DNA of 64,000 bases from Mantis religiosa (GCA_030765055.1 CM060953.1:76453585-76517584), one strand, 5' to 3'; shown: positions 21,151-31,663, counted from the first letter of the stretch. Made by a program: numbers and translations. The notes: generated by a model not told the origin, from the sequence alone.

Positions 21151-22060
21151 AAATGGTATTTAAAAGAAGATCGATACTTAGGAAAGGAGAGGAATGGTTC
21201 ACAGGAGATCAAAAGGTAGAAGTGGTAAATGAGTATGATTATTTAAGTGTGAGGATGTGTAGCAGTGGAGGATGGGCTGCACAAGACAGAAAAGTGATAG
21301 CTAATGGCAGGGCGGCAATGTAAATATAAACTGGAGATGTCATTTAGATGGTTAGAAAGAATGTATGAAGCGGTCGTGGAAGTCAGAACTGGTATGGGGT
21401 ATGGGGCACATTAGAGATAGGAACACAATTAGACCAGATGTATGGATTGTTTTGCAGAGAACTATTAGGGCTGCCAAAATTGGCACCAAGAGAGGTGGCG
21501 TTACTAGAGCTAGGTAACACAAAAAGGAGGGGAATAATAATAGAGAGAATATTGAAATTCTGGTATAAGTGTATTAAAGGGCAGAAGGGAGAATTATTGA
21601 ATCTGTGCATGAAGAATTAGAAAATCATTAAAAATACAAATAGTTGGTGGTCGGAATTGGAAAGAATGATATTAAAGCTAGGCATGGGAGATCTATGGAG
21701 AGCAGAGGAGACAAATTATAACGGTTTTTGGAAGGAAGTGAGAACTAGACTACAAGACATAGATAGGCAAGAGATATGGGAAAGTATAGAAGAAAAGAAA
21801 TCTTTGAAATTTTATAAGCAATTAAAGACAGAATGGGGTAAGGAAAAATATATAGATCAATATGACAAAACTGGAAGAGAAGGCATAGCATGGATGAGAG
21901 TAGGAATATTATACTTAAAAGGGTTGAGAAGTAATGAGGTAGGAATATGTGAATTTTGTGGAGATGAAGAAAGCACTGTTCATTACCTGATAGAATGTAA
22001 GGAGCTAACAAATTGCAGGAGAAAAATATGGGATAAGAAATGGACAGTGTAAGTAAAGAG
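21150..22060 (+). pseudogene. LINE C-terminal domain with Cys/His motif
   Basis: Plus-strand blocks after the RT: YDYLSVRMCSSGGW near 21235, QLDQMYGLFCRELLGLPKLA near 21430, and WWSELERMILKLGMGDLW near 21645. The last reads IAWMRVGILYLKGLRSNEVG with CEFC, HYLIEC at 21945-22010, a CCHC-like tail. Stops fall at 21147-21149, 21321-21323 and elsewhere. Confidence 0.6.
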
Positions 22061-22116
22061 ATATTGGTGGTACGCATGCTAACGGGGATGGGAGAAAAGA
22101 AAAATACTATAGACGT

Positions 22117-22500
22117 ATGGGAGACTTGTTATATCGGATAAGAGAAAAGTGGATTGGGCAAAAGAAGCGATGGTCAAGAAGAAATGACATCAAGCTGCTC
22201 AGGAAAACCAAAGGCTTATGGCCAGGGGACCTGAGTCAGCAAGTAAATCTTAAGGTCAGCAATTTCATTAGGGGAAGACCACGCATGTTGTATCAGGAAT
22301 ACACTGAGAAGCTGGGGAAGGATAGAGGGAAAACCATGACAGAAATGAAGAGAATGATTATGGACCGAGAAAAGTGGAGGAAATGGGTAGAAGAGGATTG
22401 TACTCCACACTTAACAGCACAAAGGAGTCAGAGAAAGAAGGAGGAGGAGGAGGTGAAGGAGGAGGAGGGTGAGGGTGAAGGAGGAGGAGGGTGAGGGCGA
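22117..22500 (+). pseudogene. LINE C-terminal fragment (different family)
   Basis: The reading RGRPRMLYQEYTEKLGKD, then TMTEMKRMIMDREKWRKWVE resembles the last 50 residues of some LINE ORF2 proteins, where a basic RGRP segment precedes a DRxxWR motif. It runs directly into GAG, GGT and GAT triplet repeats, a likely 3' tail. Probably a short 5'-truncated insertion beside the previous element. Family not determined. Confidence 0.5.
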
Positions 22501-22552
22501 GGGCGGTGGCGGTGGCGGCGGTGGTGGTGGTGGTGATGATGATGATGTTTTA
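22437..22552. repeat. Triplet repeat tract GAG/GGT/GAT
   Basis: Runs of GAG and GGA, then GGC/GGT, then GAT repeats. The GAT end abuts a GCCTGCTCAACTGCTGGGTC / CATCAGCGCCC block that resembles the 3'-end motif of the I-type elements at 9917 and 58800. Confidence 0.85.
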
Positions 22553-22640
22553 AGCCTGCTCAACTGCTGGGTCATCAGCGCCCAAGTAATTTTGGAGCTA
22601 CACCTGGAGACATTCAGTTTCTTCACTGTTACTTGGTCAA
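22526..22640 (-). mobile_element. Probable 3'-end fragment of an I-type LINE or dependent SINE
   Basis: GATGATGATGATG followed by AAGCCTGCTCAACTGCTGGG and TCATCAGCGCCC parallels 9917-9975 (GAT repeats, GGGCACTCAACT, TTATCAGTGCCC). The shared 3' motif is all that is recognisable; nothing coding remains. Confidence 0.45.
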
Positions 22641-23049
22641 GGTCACCACTACATGCACTTGGCAAGATGGTGATGAATAGGAAACAGCAAAACAAGAAGG
22701 AACATTTACAATCTCACTGTTATAGGACTGTCATTTACAGTGTACATCAGGCAGCCTGGAAATACGGGCAGTCGGCAAGGTCAGCATATTAGTGCTAGCA
22801 GGTGGACATTGTGTTACATTTGTTTATTTGAGTGTAGCAGAAAATACATGTAAACAATGTCCAGTGGTGGCTTATGAAGTATAAAAATGACGTTGTTCTA
22901 AGGTTCCGATATTGCAAATCTTAGTTATTCTGCCACTGGCTGTCTTTCTACCTCTATTGCCTTTGTTTCTGCCCACTTCCACTCGCTTGGTCATCAGGCA
23001 AAAGCATATGATATCACAGTGCATTGAGTTGAGGCTGCCTGATGTAAAC
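22641..23049. other. No recognised gene or element
   Basis: No coding block, RNA gene or repeat with a partner elsewhere in the window was seen. Confidence 0.35.
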
Positions 23050-23330
23050 TAAACATGGTGCAGCAGGTGAATGCCAGGTCAGTCAAGGTCTACCATCCAA
23101 ACCACTATGTCCCCACTTCTGCCCACAAAGGGCATCATTGTGAGTGGAATGTCCCTCCTGCTGTAAATGTGAACTTCTCAGTTGGCATCCCAAAGGCCAC
23201 AAAGGCTGAGTGCACCACACATAGGTCTCCAAAAACAAAAAATTCCCATGTTGGTACTGGGAACTGAACCTAGGCCTCCTGCTTGGTAAGCAGACACACA
23301 GTACTACACTAAGGAAATGACAATTTACAC
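23050..23330 (-). mobile_element. tRNA-derived SINE, family 2
   Basis: Read from about 23322 on the minus strand: TTAGTGTAGTACTGTGTGTC, TGCTTACCAAGCAGGAGGCC and GGTTCAGTTCCCAGTACC. These correspond to an A box region, an anticodon-arm-like hairpin (CTGCTTACCAAGCAG) and a B box. The body continues to about 23055. This tRNA-like head is common in arthropod SINEs. The boundaries are approximate. Confidence 0.65.
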
Positions 23331-24320
23331 TGTAACCATATCTGAAGTTATGAGGCATAGCCTTTTGATTATGTGCCTTGGTTAAACTGCTCATGTTTCA
23401 CATTAGTTTTTTTTTCTTTCTATTATTGGAAAAATTTGCAAGAGTTAGATTATCTACTTAAGTGGGTTAACGTTGTATTTTCCCATATAATATTTGTATT
23501 TATTCTTCATGATTAATTCATCTATGTAAAACAGTTAATGTATATTATTAAATTTTCGCTTCACTGTGGTGTTCCAATACAGTTAAATCTCGAGTTAATG
23601 TATAGTTTATCATAATCAGTGTCATCATAGGGAACAGAGTAGCTGTAACTATGTATGTTTTATGGTTATAAAATATTTTCAGCTTAGAACATAAAAGATA
23701 AACAGGAAACATTCTTCAAGAATATGGTCGTGAAAGTTTAATAGAAAGTAAGTTTTGCATTTCGGTTTTACTTTTCTTAGTATTTAGCAGAAAAAAGCTA
23801 GAGGAAACATTGCATTTGAGCAAACACATCAAAATTTCATACATATAAGAGAGAAAGAGAAAGAGAGGGAGAGAGAGAGAGGAGGGGGAGGGGCACAGTG
23901 AGACTTAAATAACTTGTCATATTCTTCATTCTCCTTTTGAATTTTATGTAACCAAGAAATTTAGAATTTAGAAGAGAGAGACAAAGGCTTACTACAAAAA
24001 TTATTGACTACATTACATTACAGGATTTAACAAATAGCCTTTTACTAGCATTTTATATTCCAAAAATATTTAGGTAAATATATTTAAAAATATCTCCCCA
24101 AAATGTAGCAGGTCTGTAAATGAAAGGCTCCTTCTTCATTGCATGAGTTGACTATGAATAAAAAATGTCATATGACGATCACAATGATGATGATGATGAC
24201 GATTATGATTTTTATCAGCTTATAGACTTACTTAGAAGTTTAGAGCTTTGTGAAAAAAAAGTTTTATTTACAATTCATCAATCATATACAAATAGTTTTC
24301 AATTAAGTATAGTTTTAGAT
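23331..24320. other. AT-rich non-coding stretch with a GA microsatellite
   Basis: No coding block recognised. A GA-rich tract lies at 23847-23892 and a GAT/GAC tract at 24183-24205. The rest shows no internal repeat or homology to other parts of the window by eye. Confidence 0.4.
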
Positions 24321-24335
24321 CAATCTGGAAACTGT

Positions 24336-24656
24336 GCAAGATCTTCTCGGGGAACAAGCCAGGTGAAAAGATGATTGGAAACTGACATTTTGGGAGCGTA
24401 CATAGCTCCCATCATCAGGATATTTTTAAGAAATGTTATCCTCAAAATGTACAACTGATATAACACAAATATTAACAAAGACAAAACACTACCAATACTC
24501 ATATCACTGAACAAAAGACTGTTTTCAGTAAATTAAATGCTAGGTCAAGAGATGGCATGAGTGTAGAACATTAATCTCTTTTCACCTGGTTTTTTCCCGA
24601 GAAGATCTTGAACATATTCGTTGCCAGGAAAGCTTCAGGTCTTATTTTATTATTTT
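24336..24656. mobile_element. Miniature PLE (fold-back FB24)
   Basis: Target duplication AATCTGGAAACTGT (24322-24335) and AATCTGGAAATTGT (24657-24670), 14 bp with one mismatch. Inverted ends: GCAAGATCTTCTCGG at 24336 against CCGAGAAGATCTTG at 24597-24610, arms of about 40 bp. A 43-bp extension lies on the right (24614-24656). The minus-oriented centre contains a hammerhead-like motif. No coding sequence. It lies just left of the Gypsy element. Confidence 0.75.
24380..24425 (-). ncRNA. Hammerhead-like motif (FB24)
   Basis: Minus strand: CTGATGA (24418-24412), a clean stem II GGGAGC/GCTCCC with loop TATGTAC, then AAAA where GAAA is expected, then TGTC. Only the box 2 G is missing, so this is a probable relic. 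Confidence 0.5.
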
Positions 24657-24710
24657 AATCTGGAAATTGTTACCACTCACTATTTTAACTCCTTTAGTAG
24701 CTTAATATAT

Positions 24711-24951
24711 TGTTACCCTTGCGGTAGACTCGCGAAGCCGATGAATAAATGATGGCCGTTGGAGATTCGGGAAACTTCGGGGCCGATCGTTACCGGAAGC
24801 GACAGACAGTTGAGCGTAGTGTTTGAGAAAATAAACAGTTTTGAGGTGATCTAGCAAATTGTGAGTTTAAACGGTGTATTGCTAGGAAAATAAAGTGTAG
24901 TTTTTGCGTTTGTAACCTCGTCTTGTTATTTCACGAACCCACAAAGTCACA
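24711..24951 (+). repeat. Gypsy 5' LTR
   Basis: Begins TGTTACCCTTGCGG and ends GTCACA. 241 bp, matching 29634-29874 with about five substitutions. It should hold promoter and polyadenylation signals; AATAAA-like sequences occur at 24832-24837 and 24889-24893. Confidence 0.95.
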
Positions 24952-24953
24952 AC

Positions 24954-24971
24954 TGGTGTCAGAAGTGGGAT
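24954..24971 (+). promoter_or_regulatory. Gypsy primer-binding site (tRNA-Leu type)
   Basis: TGGTGTCAGAAGTGGGAT, two bases after the LTR. It is complementary to the 3' end (with CCA) of an animal tRNA-Leu of the type ending CCCACTTCTGACA. This is where minus-strand cDNA would be primed. Confidence 0.75.
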
Positions 24972-24979
24972 ATACGACA

Positions 24980-26138
24980 ATGGAAGCTGCATTGGCAAAG
25001 ATTTTAGAGAAAATGGAAGAAATGAAGACGGCAAATGAAAACCTCGCTGCAAAAACAGAAGTGGCAAATAACAACCTGGCCGCGGAGTTGAAACAAATAA
25101 AGACCGAATTGACCACAGAAATGAGGGCAGCAGATGAAAGCGGCCACGGAGATGAAAGCGGCAAACGAGGCCCTTGCCGTGAAGTTTGAAGAACAGTTGG
25201 CCGGCGTGAGCGATAACGTGACGGAGCTGGGCAAGCGGATGGGCCAAGTGGACGAGCGCGTCGAGGACCTGGCGAGCCGCGTTTACTACCTGGAGGGAAA
25301 GGCCGACACCAGCGTCAAGTCCCTGAACGCGATAGTAGAGGACGTCGTCGGCAGGAAACTGAAGGATTTGAACGCCGACGCGCCGGGACGCGACACAACA
25401 TCTGCGCGCGTCAAACCGCCGAAATATGACGGCGCGTCAACATTTGAGGTCTTCCGCCGCCAGTTCGACACAGTGGCCAGGCACAACAGATGGTCACCGG
25501 AGGAGGATGCCACACAGCTAATAGCCAGCCTCCAGGGACGGGCCGCGGAAGTCCTAAACGCGGTGCAGACAACGGCGGCGCCCAAGGACATCTGGGAGGC
25601 CCTGGAGAATCGTTTCGGGAACCACCACTTAGCCGCAGCGTACCGCAGCCAACTAAAGGCAAGGTCACAGCAGCCGGGGGAGACGCTGCAGGAGTTCGCC
25701 ATAGCGATTGAGCAGCTAGCTGGCAAGGCCTTGGTTGACCTGCCACTGGAGTTCGTATCCCGGGAAGCCACCTACAGCTTTGTCGACGGGGTACGGGACA
25801 CGGAGATTCGTCAGCGCCTGATGCTCGGCGATTATAAAACCATCCACGAGGCGCTTACAGCGGCATTAAGGATGGAGGCGGCCACGGTAGCATCTATCCC
25901 GAAGTCGAGAACGAGGAGTGTCCGCTACGCCGGAGACAGAAGACCAGCTGAGGGACGCCGGCGAACACCTAGTGGTCTGTGTTGGGGGTGTGGACAGCCC
26001 GGACACCTGCGCGAGACCGCCCACACCAGTAAGAGCAGCCGGAAAACGAGTAAGAGCCGTCGTGGAGAGGGGCACGTCGGCGCTATCACCACCATCCCCT
26101 CGAGTGACACTGCGCGCCGTCAGCCGGCGTATGGATGA
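24980..26138 (+). pseudogene. Gypsy Gag polyprotein
   Basis: It starts at ATG 24980 (MEAALAKILEKMEEM), an N-terminal coiled coil with heptad-like Ala/Leu/Lys spacing. A frameshift near 25130 moves it to the frame that is open to 26138. The capsid-like region is YDGASTFEVFRRQFDTVARH, TQLIASLQGRAAEVL, WEALENRFGNHH and RSQQPGETLQEFAIAIEQL, typical of Gypsy Gag. Near the end is a zinc knuckle, CWGCGQPGHLRETAH, whose fourth ligand Cys is replaced or displaced. The frame changes near this knuckle to join protease. Whether that was a programmed shift or a mutation cannot be told from one copy. Confidence 0.85.
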
Positions 26139-29100
26139 CAGCCTCATCGCGGACGGTTGGGTAAGAGGAAAGCCGTTCCGCGTGCTGGTGGACACCGGGG
26201 CGGCCGTGACCATCATCACACCTGACGTGGCGAAGGGTTTGCCCACAAGGAAGCCGAGCCGACCATGCCAGCTTGTCACTGCATCGGGCGACACCTTGCC
26301 TGTGGAGAAGGAGGCCCTGGTGGAGCTGACCTTGGGACGGAGTACCGTGCGTCTGTGGGTGTTCGTCGCGAAGGTGGCTGAGGAGGTGATTCTAGGACTG
26401 GATGCCCTCCGGAGCCATGAGGCGACGGTCGACGTCGGCAAGAAGGTCCTGCGGCTCAACGGAGAAGAGGTTATACTCCGTCAACCAGAAGAGCGCCTTG
26501 GAATTTGCAAGGTCGTCTTGGACGAAGACGTGGTTGTCCCAGCGAGGAGCGAGGTGGTGGTGACGGCGCGACTGTAAGGCCAGAGAACCAGGAACATGAT
26601 GCTGGACCAGAAGACGCCTGTACACGGACTGTGTGTAGCCAGGGCATTGCTGCCGTGACGAGAGGAGGTGCCGGTGAGACTGCTAAATCCAACGGACGCC
26701 GATCACGACGTCCAGGCCGAGACGGCGTTGGGAACGGGCGAGCCCGTGGTAAGCGTAACAGCAATCGACAAGACGCAGGAGCCGGTGCCAACGCAACACT
26801 TGCGGCCCCGGCTAGAAGGCTTACTGGAGAGGGCGGCCGACCACCTGACCGCAGAACAGCTGCAGAAAGTTCGACAACTACTGAGGCGATACGAGCGCGT
26901 CTTAAGCCAAGGCGATAGTGACTACGGCCGCACGGACAAAGTGCTTCACCGCATCGACACCGGAGACGCCCGGCCTATTCGGCAACCACCTAGACGCGTT
27001 CCGCTGGCGAAGCAAGGGGCGGTACGAGACATGCTGAAGGACATGAGATCCAGGGGGGTGATTGAAGAGTCTGACAGCCCTTGGTGTTCCCCTGTAGTCT
27101 TGGTGACGAAGAAGAACGGCGAGTTACGCTTCTGCGTGGACTACAGGAAGCTGAACGCTGTCACCCGGAAGGACTGCTTCCCCTTACCCCGGATTGACGA
27201 CACCCTGGACACGCTAGCTGGTGCGCAGTGGTTCTCGACCCTGGACCTGAAGTTGGGCTACTGGCAGGTAGCTCTAGAGCCGAGAGACAAAGAGAAGACC
27301 GCATTCTCGATAGGCCAAGGGCTCTGGCAGTTCACAGTTATGCCCTTTGGCCTCTGTAACGCACCAGCTACCTTCCAACGCCTCATGGAGTCGGTGATGA
27401 GAGGCCTGACTTACGACGCCGGCCTGCTATAGCTGGACGACATCATCATCGTCGGTAAAACTTTTGAAGACCATCTCGAGAATCTGAGTAAGGTGCTACA
27501 GAGACTGCAGGCGACCAACTTGAAGCTGAACGTGAAGAAGTGCCAGCTCTTCCGCAAGGAAGTGAACTACTTAGGCCACATAGTCTCAGCAACCGGAGTG
27601 GCCACAGACCCGGAGAAAACACAGGCTGTGAGAGATTGGCCTCGCCCATAGGATAAGAAAGAATTGCGCAGTTTCCTGGGGCTGTGCAGTTATTACCGCC
27701 GCTTCATAAAGGGGTTCTCCAACATCGCAAAACCCCTCACCTGCCTGACAGAGGAACACCGACCTTATGTGTGGACGGAGGAAGCAGAAAACGCTTTCCA
27801 GCACCTAAAGGAGAACCTGTGCAGTGCTCCAATTTTGGGATTTCCACAACCGGGTGGCGCCTTCATTGTGGACGCCGACGCCAGCGACCATTGCATTGGA
27901 GGCGTCCTGTCGCAGATCCAGGACGACCATGAGCGGGTGATAGCCTATTACAGCAAGACGCTATCCAAGGCAGAGAAGAACTACTGCGTCACCCGACGAG
28001 AATTATTGGCGGTAGTAAAGACCTTGGAGCACTTCCACAAGTACCTGTACGGTCAGCCATTCCACCTGAGGACTGACCATTCCGCCTTAACCTGGCTATT
28101 GAGCTTTAAAAACCTGGAAGGCCAGACAGCACGTTGGGTTCAGAGGCTGCAGGATTACGACTTCACCTCGGAACATCGCAGAGGGAAGAGCCACGGTAAC
28201 GCGGACGCTATGTCCCGAAGACCCTGTCCAGCAGAGTGCGGCCAATGCACAAGAGTGGAGGAGAAGGAGCGTGCCGCAGCAGTTCGAGTAGTTACGGCAG
28301 TGCCTGCGGATGGCTGGGATAGCGCAGGCCTGAGGAGGGAGCAGCTGGCGGACGCAGACTTGGGGCCACTCTTGAAGGAAGTGGAGGCAGGGACGAGACC
28401 AACCTGGGCGGACGTCGAACCGAGGAGCGCCACCTACAAGTCTTACTGGGCCCAGTGGGACTCGTTGAAGACCAGAGAGGGTGTGCTGTTCAAGGTATGG
28501 GAATCACCCGATGGGAAGACGCAGAGAGAACGGTTGGTACTTCCCCGGAGTAAGGTTCCGGAAGTCTTGGAAGAAGAGCACGCCGGTACTTCAGGAGGAC
28601 ACCTGGGAGCGAACCGGACGATTGACAAACTACGGCAGCGCTACTACTGGCTCCGAGCAGACGCTGAGAGATGGTGCCGTCAGTGTCACGTGTGCGCGGT
28701 GAGTCCCGGCCCCCAGACTAGCAGCCGGGGTGGCATGCAACAGTACAACGTCGGAGCGCCATTCGAACGGATCGCCGTTGACATTGCAGAACCGTTCCCA
28801 ATATCCGACCGAGGCAACAAGTACCTGGTGGTGGTCGTGGATTACTTCACTAAGTGGCCAGAGGTGTATGCCATCCCGAACCAAGAGGCAAGGTCAATCA
28901 CAGACTGCCTCGTGGAGCAAGTGTTTTGCCGATTTGGGGTGCCATTAGAGCTGCACAGTGATCAAGGCACCAATTTTGAGTCCAACCTGATGAGGGAGGC
29001 ACTAGAGAGACTTGGGGTTAACAAGACCCGCACAACACCTCTACATCCCCAGTCAGATGGCATAGTCGAGAGGTAAATCAAGACCTTAGAGGAACACTTG

Positions 29101-29622
29101 AGGAAGGTCGTGGCCAGCCATCAGCGAGACTGGGACGTCAAGGTGCCACTGTTCTTGCTGGCCTACCGCTCATCAACACACGACACCACGGGAATCACGC
29201 CAGACAGCTTAATGTTCGGCCGAGAGTTACGCCTCCCCTGTGACCTGGCTTTTGGTAGCCCTCCGGTGGTGAAACAGCCAGCGACCGAGTATGTGGAGAA
29301 CTTGGTGGACCACCTCCACGACATGCACGAGATGGCTCGCCAGAACATCCAGAAGGCGAGTGACCGCATGAAAACCCGATACGACAGGCAAGCCAACAGC
29401 CAAGGGTTCCAGCAAGGTGACCTGGTCTGGTTGTACCGCCCGACCCGGACCAAGGGACGCTGTCCGAAGCTTCAGCAGCCATGGCAAGGACCGTACCGTG
29501 TGGTGAAGAGGATTAACGACGTGGTCTACCGCATCCAGAAGGTGCCCCGAGGAAAGATGTTGGTGGTACACCTGGATCGCCTGGCCCACTATGAAGGCGC
29601 TGTTCGGGACGACCAGCCTTGA
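25918..29622 (+). pseudogene. Gypsy Pol: protease, RT, RNase H, integrase
   Basis: One frame runs from protease to integrase. Protease: FRVLVDTGAAVTIITPDVAK (DTG active site near 26190) and EVILGLDAL. RT (26950-27620): FCVDYRKLNAVTRKD, FSTLDLKLGYWQ and TVMPFGLCNAPATFQR. RNase H (27830-28240): FIVDADASDHCIGGVLSQ and LRTDHSALTWLL. Integrase (28560-29400): zinc-finger His/Cys with CRQCHVCA, VDYFTKWPEVYA, HSDQGTNFES and HPQSDGIVER. Stops lie at 26575-26577, 27430-27432, 27649-27651 and 29074-29076. The second falls on the Tyr position of the RT catalytic YLDD box; two Asp follow it. Otherwise the frame is remarkably open, so decay is recent. Confidence 0.92.
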
Positions 29623-29633
29623 GGAGGGAGCAG
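29621..29633 (+). promoter_or_regulatory. Gypsy polypurine tract
   Basis: GAGGAGGGAGCAG, directly before the 3' LTR; it would prime plus-strand DNA synthesis. Standard position for LTR elements. Confidence 0.8.
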
Positions 29634-29874
29634 TGTTACCCTGGCGGTAGACTCGCGAAGCCGATGAATAACTGATGGCCGGTGGAGATTCGGGAAACTT
29701 CGGGGCCGATCGTTACTGGAAGCGACAGACAGTTGAGCGTAGTGTTTGAGAAAATAAACAGTTTTGAGGTGATCTAGCAAATTGTGAGTTTAAACGGTGT
29801 ATTGCTAGGAAAATAAAGTGTAGTTTTTGCGTTTGTAACCTCGTCTTGTTATTTTACGAACCCACAAAGTCACA
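29634..29874 (+). repeat. Gypsy 3' LTR
   Basis: TGTTACCCTGGCGG to GTCACA, 241 bp. It is followed by ATAT, the duplicated target. Five differences from the 5' LTR were seen (near positions 10, 36, 44, 71 and 227 of the LTR). Confidence 0.95.
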
Positions 29875-30049
29875 ATATAAAATTTTGCCCACTATGCAGG
29901 ATCCTTTTCTGCAGCTTTTTTGTTTACATTTCTCTACAGAAATTATTTCTTGTTCTTGCACTATATTTGTGAGAGCATTTCATTTGAATTAAGTTTTTAC
30001 ATACTGAAAACACAATAGCTTTATATATAGGTATATAAAAAACAAAATT

Positions 30050-30860
30050 ATTATCCCAGGTTTCACAAAAATCTTGCTGCATGACAGTCTACTATTTAGA
30101 TTAAGTATCCATCTTACACATTTCTTCTCCAATACGAGTATTCTGTTTACATTTGCCATTCTTGAACTGACCCACTCCTCAATTCCATACTGAAGATGAG
30201 AATAGATTACACTATATCTACTATTTTTAGGTAAGATGTACTTCGATATTTTGCCAAATTTCTCGGTAAATATAAATATGAACTAATTTTACACATGCTT
30301 TCAATATGAGCTTTAAATGACATGTTCGTCAGTGATTACTCCCAAGAATTTTATATATTCTAGCTTCTAAATATATTTGTTGTCAATTTTCATATTTAGT
30401 ACTTTATTTTTAGATCTAACACTTTGGTGTTGGTACATGATCACTTTGCTTATTAGAGACTTACTTTTAAGTTGTTGAATTTTAAATAGTTACATAAATC
30501 TTGTATTTCAGTGTTTATTCACTCTTCTAAGCTTCTTTGTTAGCAGACATGATAGATGTATTAGTTAATTGATGGAAATTAATCATTTCTTCACACTAAC
30601 TGTATATAGGCTAAGGTTTTTGATAGATAGAATCAACATGAGGGATTCGGTGACGGGGCCGGGATTTGAGTCACGGATCTCCTGGTTTCCGTCCGGTTGC
30701 TCTGGCCCATTGAACTGCTATGGCAACATGCTGTGGTTCAAATCCCGGCCGTGGCATTGAATTTTTCAAGTTGAATCTATCTATGATAGATGTATGATCT
30801 GAATATGCAGCTATTTTGTAATTTCTGGATTTAGGAAGGTCATTTATATAGCAGCATGTG
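30050..30860 (-). pseudogene. LINE RT relic, split by a fold-back insertion
   Basis: Minus-strand blocks: YINDLPKSRNYKIAAY with SDHTSIMSANKEA (motif C region, YADD altered) at about 30850-30796 and 30561-30540; then LEYIKFLGVITDEH near 30345 and IVYSHLQYGIEEW with KCVRWI near 30200-30110. These are the palm end, thumb and C-terminal domain of a CR1/Jockey-like LINE. Stops and frameshifts are abundant. The fold-back at 30562-30782 interrupts the motif C codons and is flanked by a 13-bp duplication. Confidence 0.65.
30562..30782. mobile_element. Fold-back miniature element with tRNA-like B boxes
   Basis: Flanked by ATGATAGATGTAT at 30549-30561 and 30783-30795 (13-bp duplication). About 55 bp of left extension, then inverted arms: TAGATAGAATCAACATGAGG at 30625 against its partner ending GTTGAATCTATCTA near 30784. 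Each arm holds a B-box-like segment (GGGATTTGAGTC inverted; GGTTCAAATCCC at 30735-30746). The plan (TSD, one-sided extension, inverted arms) recalls the PLE fold-backs, but no hammerhead core was found. It could instead be an inverted SINE pair. Confidence 0.55.
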
Positions 30861-30864
30861 CAGA

Positions 30865-31195
30865 AGGCTGTGCCATGGCCTAGCAGTTAGATCATTTTGC
30901 CCTTATCAAGGCAACCTGGGTTTTATACCAGGTGACTGCATGTGAGATATGTGGACAACATGGTGCAGGGGTGGGTTTTCTCAGGATCTCTAATTTCCCC
31001 TGCCATCATTCCACTAAGTGTCCATCATTATCTTCCTTTCAATCATTTTGGCTTCATTCTGTGATCTATTTCTCTCACTCTCATACGAGGTATCAGGCTG
31101 ATCACTCATCCTGGATTCTCTCTCTGATCCAAGGTTTCTGTTCCTCAACCCAATGCCTAAAGGCATAAGGGATAGAGGAAGAAGAATCCCCTAAC
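30865..31195 (+). mobile_element. tRNA-derived SINE, family 1
   Basis: Head: TGGCCTAGCAGTTAGATC (A box region) and CTGGGTTTTATACCAGG (degenerate B box). Body: GTGGACAACATGGTGCAGGG through AAGGGATAGAGGAAGAAGAA. Same family and same end as the copy at 8090-8430; orientation plus. Diverged enough that the B box is probably inactive. Confidence 0.75.
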
Positions 31196-31215
31196 AACAT
31201 GATAGTGCTAAAACT

Positions 31216-31630
31216 ATGGAAGTTAAAGAAGAAGAAAAAGCCTCTGAAGAAGTATGTGGTGTCAAGAAAGTGAGGGAAGGGGTGAAAGCAACAAAATGGT
31301 GGAATGAAAATGTACAAAAAGCTGTGAAAGTGAAGAAAAAAGCCTGGAAACAATATCTTATCTCTAAGGATTCCGACATAACGGGAAATATGTTAAAAAG
31401 AAAAATAAGTAAAAAGAGAGGTGAGAAGAGCAAACAGACAAGCTTGGAAAGAATTTGGAGAGAGCATGAAAGATAAATATCAGCACGAGAATAAGGAATT
31501 TTGGAAGACTATCAGATTTTTCACAGGAAAATTTGGTAAGAAGTTGTATAGCAATGGACAAAGAAAATTAGTTGAAAACGGAATTGCAAGAAGTTTTAAA
31601 AGTACAAAGCAATTAGAACAAAGAAAAATT
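31216..31630 (+). pseudogene. LINE ORF2 fragment (region between endonuclease and RT)
   Basis: The plus strand reads EVCGVKKVREGVKATKWWNE, VQKAVKVKKKAWKQYL, then shifts to ANRQAWKEFGESMKDKYQHE, NKEFWKTIRFFTGKFGKKLY and QRKLVENG. The WWN and Lys-rich blocks are typical of the segment joining endonuclease to RT in several LINE families. No catalytic motif is included. A triplet repeat tract follows at 31664-31722. Confidence 0.6.
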
Positions 31631-31663
31631 TAGAAATGAGAGAGATACAATGGAAATAGAGAG

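Larger units (their letters stand above)
17195..22060 (+). mobile_element. Decayed APE-type LINE (unclassified family) with assembly gap
   Basis: Plus-strand order: a possible ORF1-like segment (17211-17579), endonuclease start (17702), 1000-N gap (18001-19000), endonuclease end (about 19240-19600), RT (19700-21150) and a C-terminal region with a Cys/His motif (to 22050). The RT reads FVDFEKAFDTI and CTDDLTVGA, and the tail ends CEFCGDEESTVHYLIECKEL. No RNase H was seen. It differs clearly from the I-type copies and from the 34-37 kb LINE. Multiple stops and frameshifts are present. The 5' and 3' boundaries are approximate. Confidence 0.7.
24711..29874 (+). mobile_element. Gypsy-type LTR retrotransposon, nearly complete
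   Basis: A 5164-bp element with 241-bp LTRs, a tRNA-Leu-type primer site, Gag and a Pol in the order protease-RT-RNase H-integrase (the Gypsy order), and a purine tract before the 3' LTR. The target duplication is ATAT (24707-24710 and 29875-29878). The LTRs differ at about five of 241 positions by eye, so insertion is fairly recent. There is no envelope-like ORF between integrase and the 3' LTR. Pol carries four in-frame stops and Gag at least one frameshift, so the copy is defective. The element is markedly GC-richer than its surroundings, a sign of its separate origin. Confidence 0.95.

Noticed and set aside
22411..22695. A Pro/Leu-rich minus-strand frame
   Set aside because: Product of the GAG/GGT triplet repeat read in reverse.
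28740..29622. An envelope-like gene after integrase in the Gypsy element
   Set aside because: Integrase runs to within 12 bp of the polypurine tract; there is no room and no third ORF, so this is a retrotransposon rather than an envelope-bearing element.
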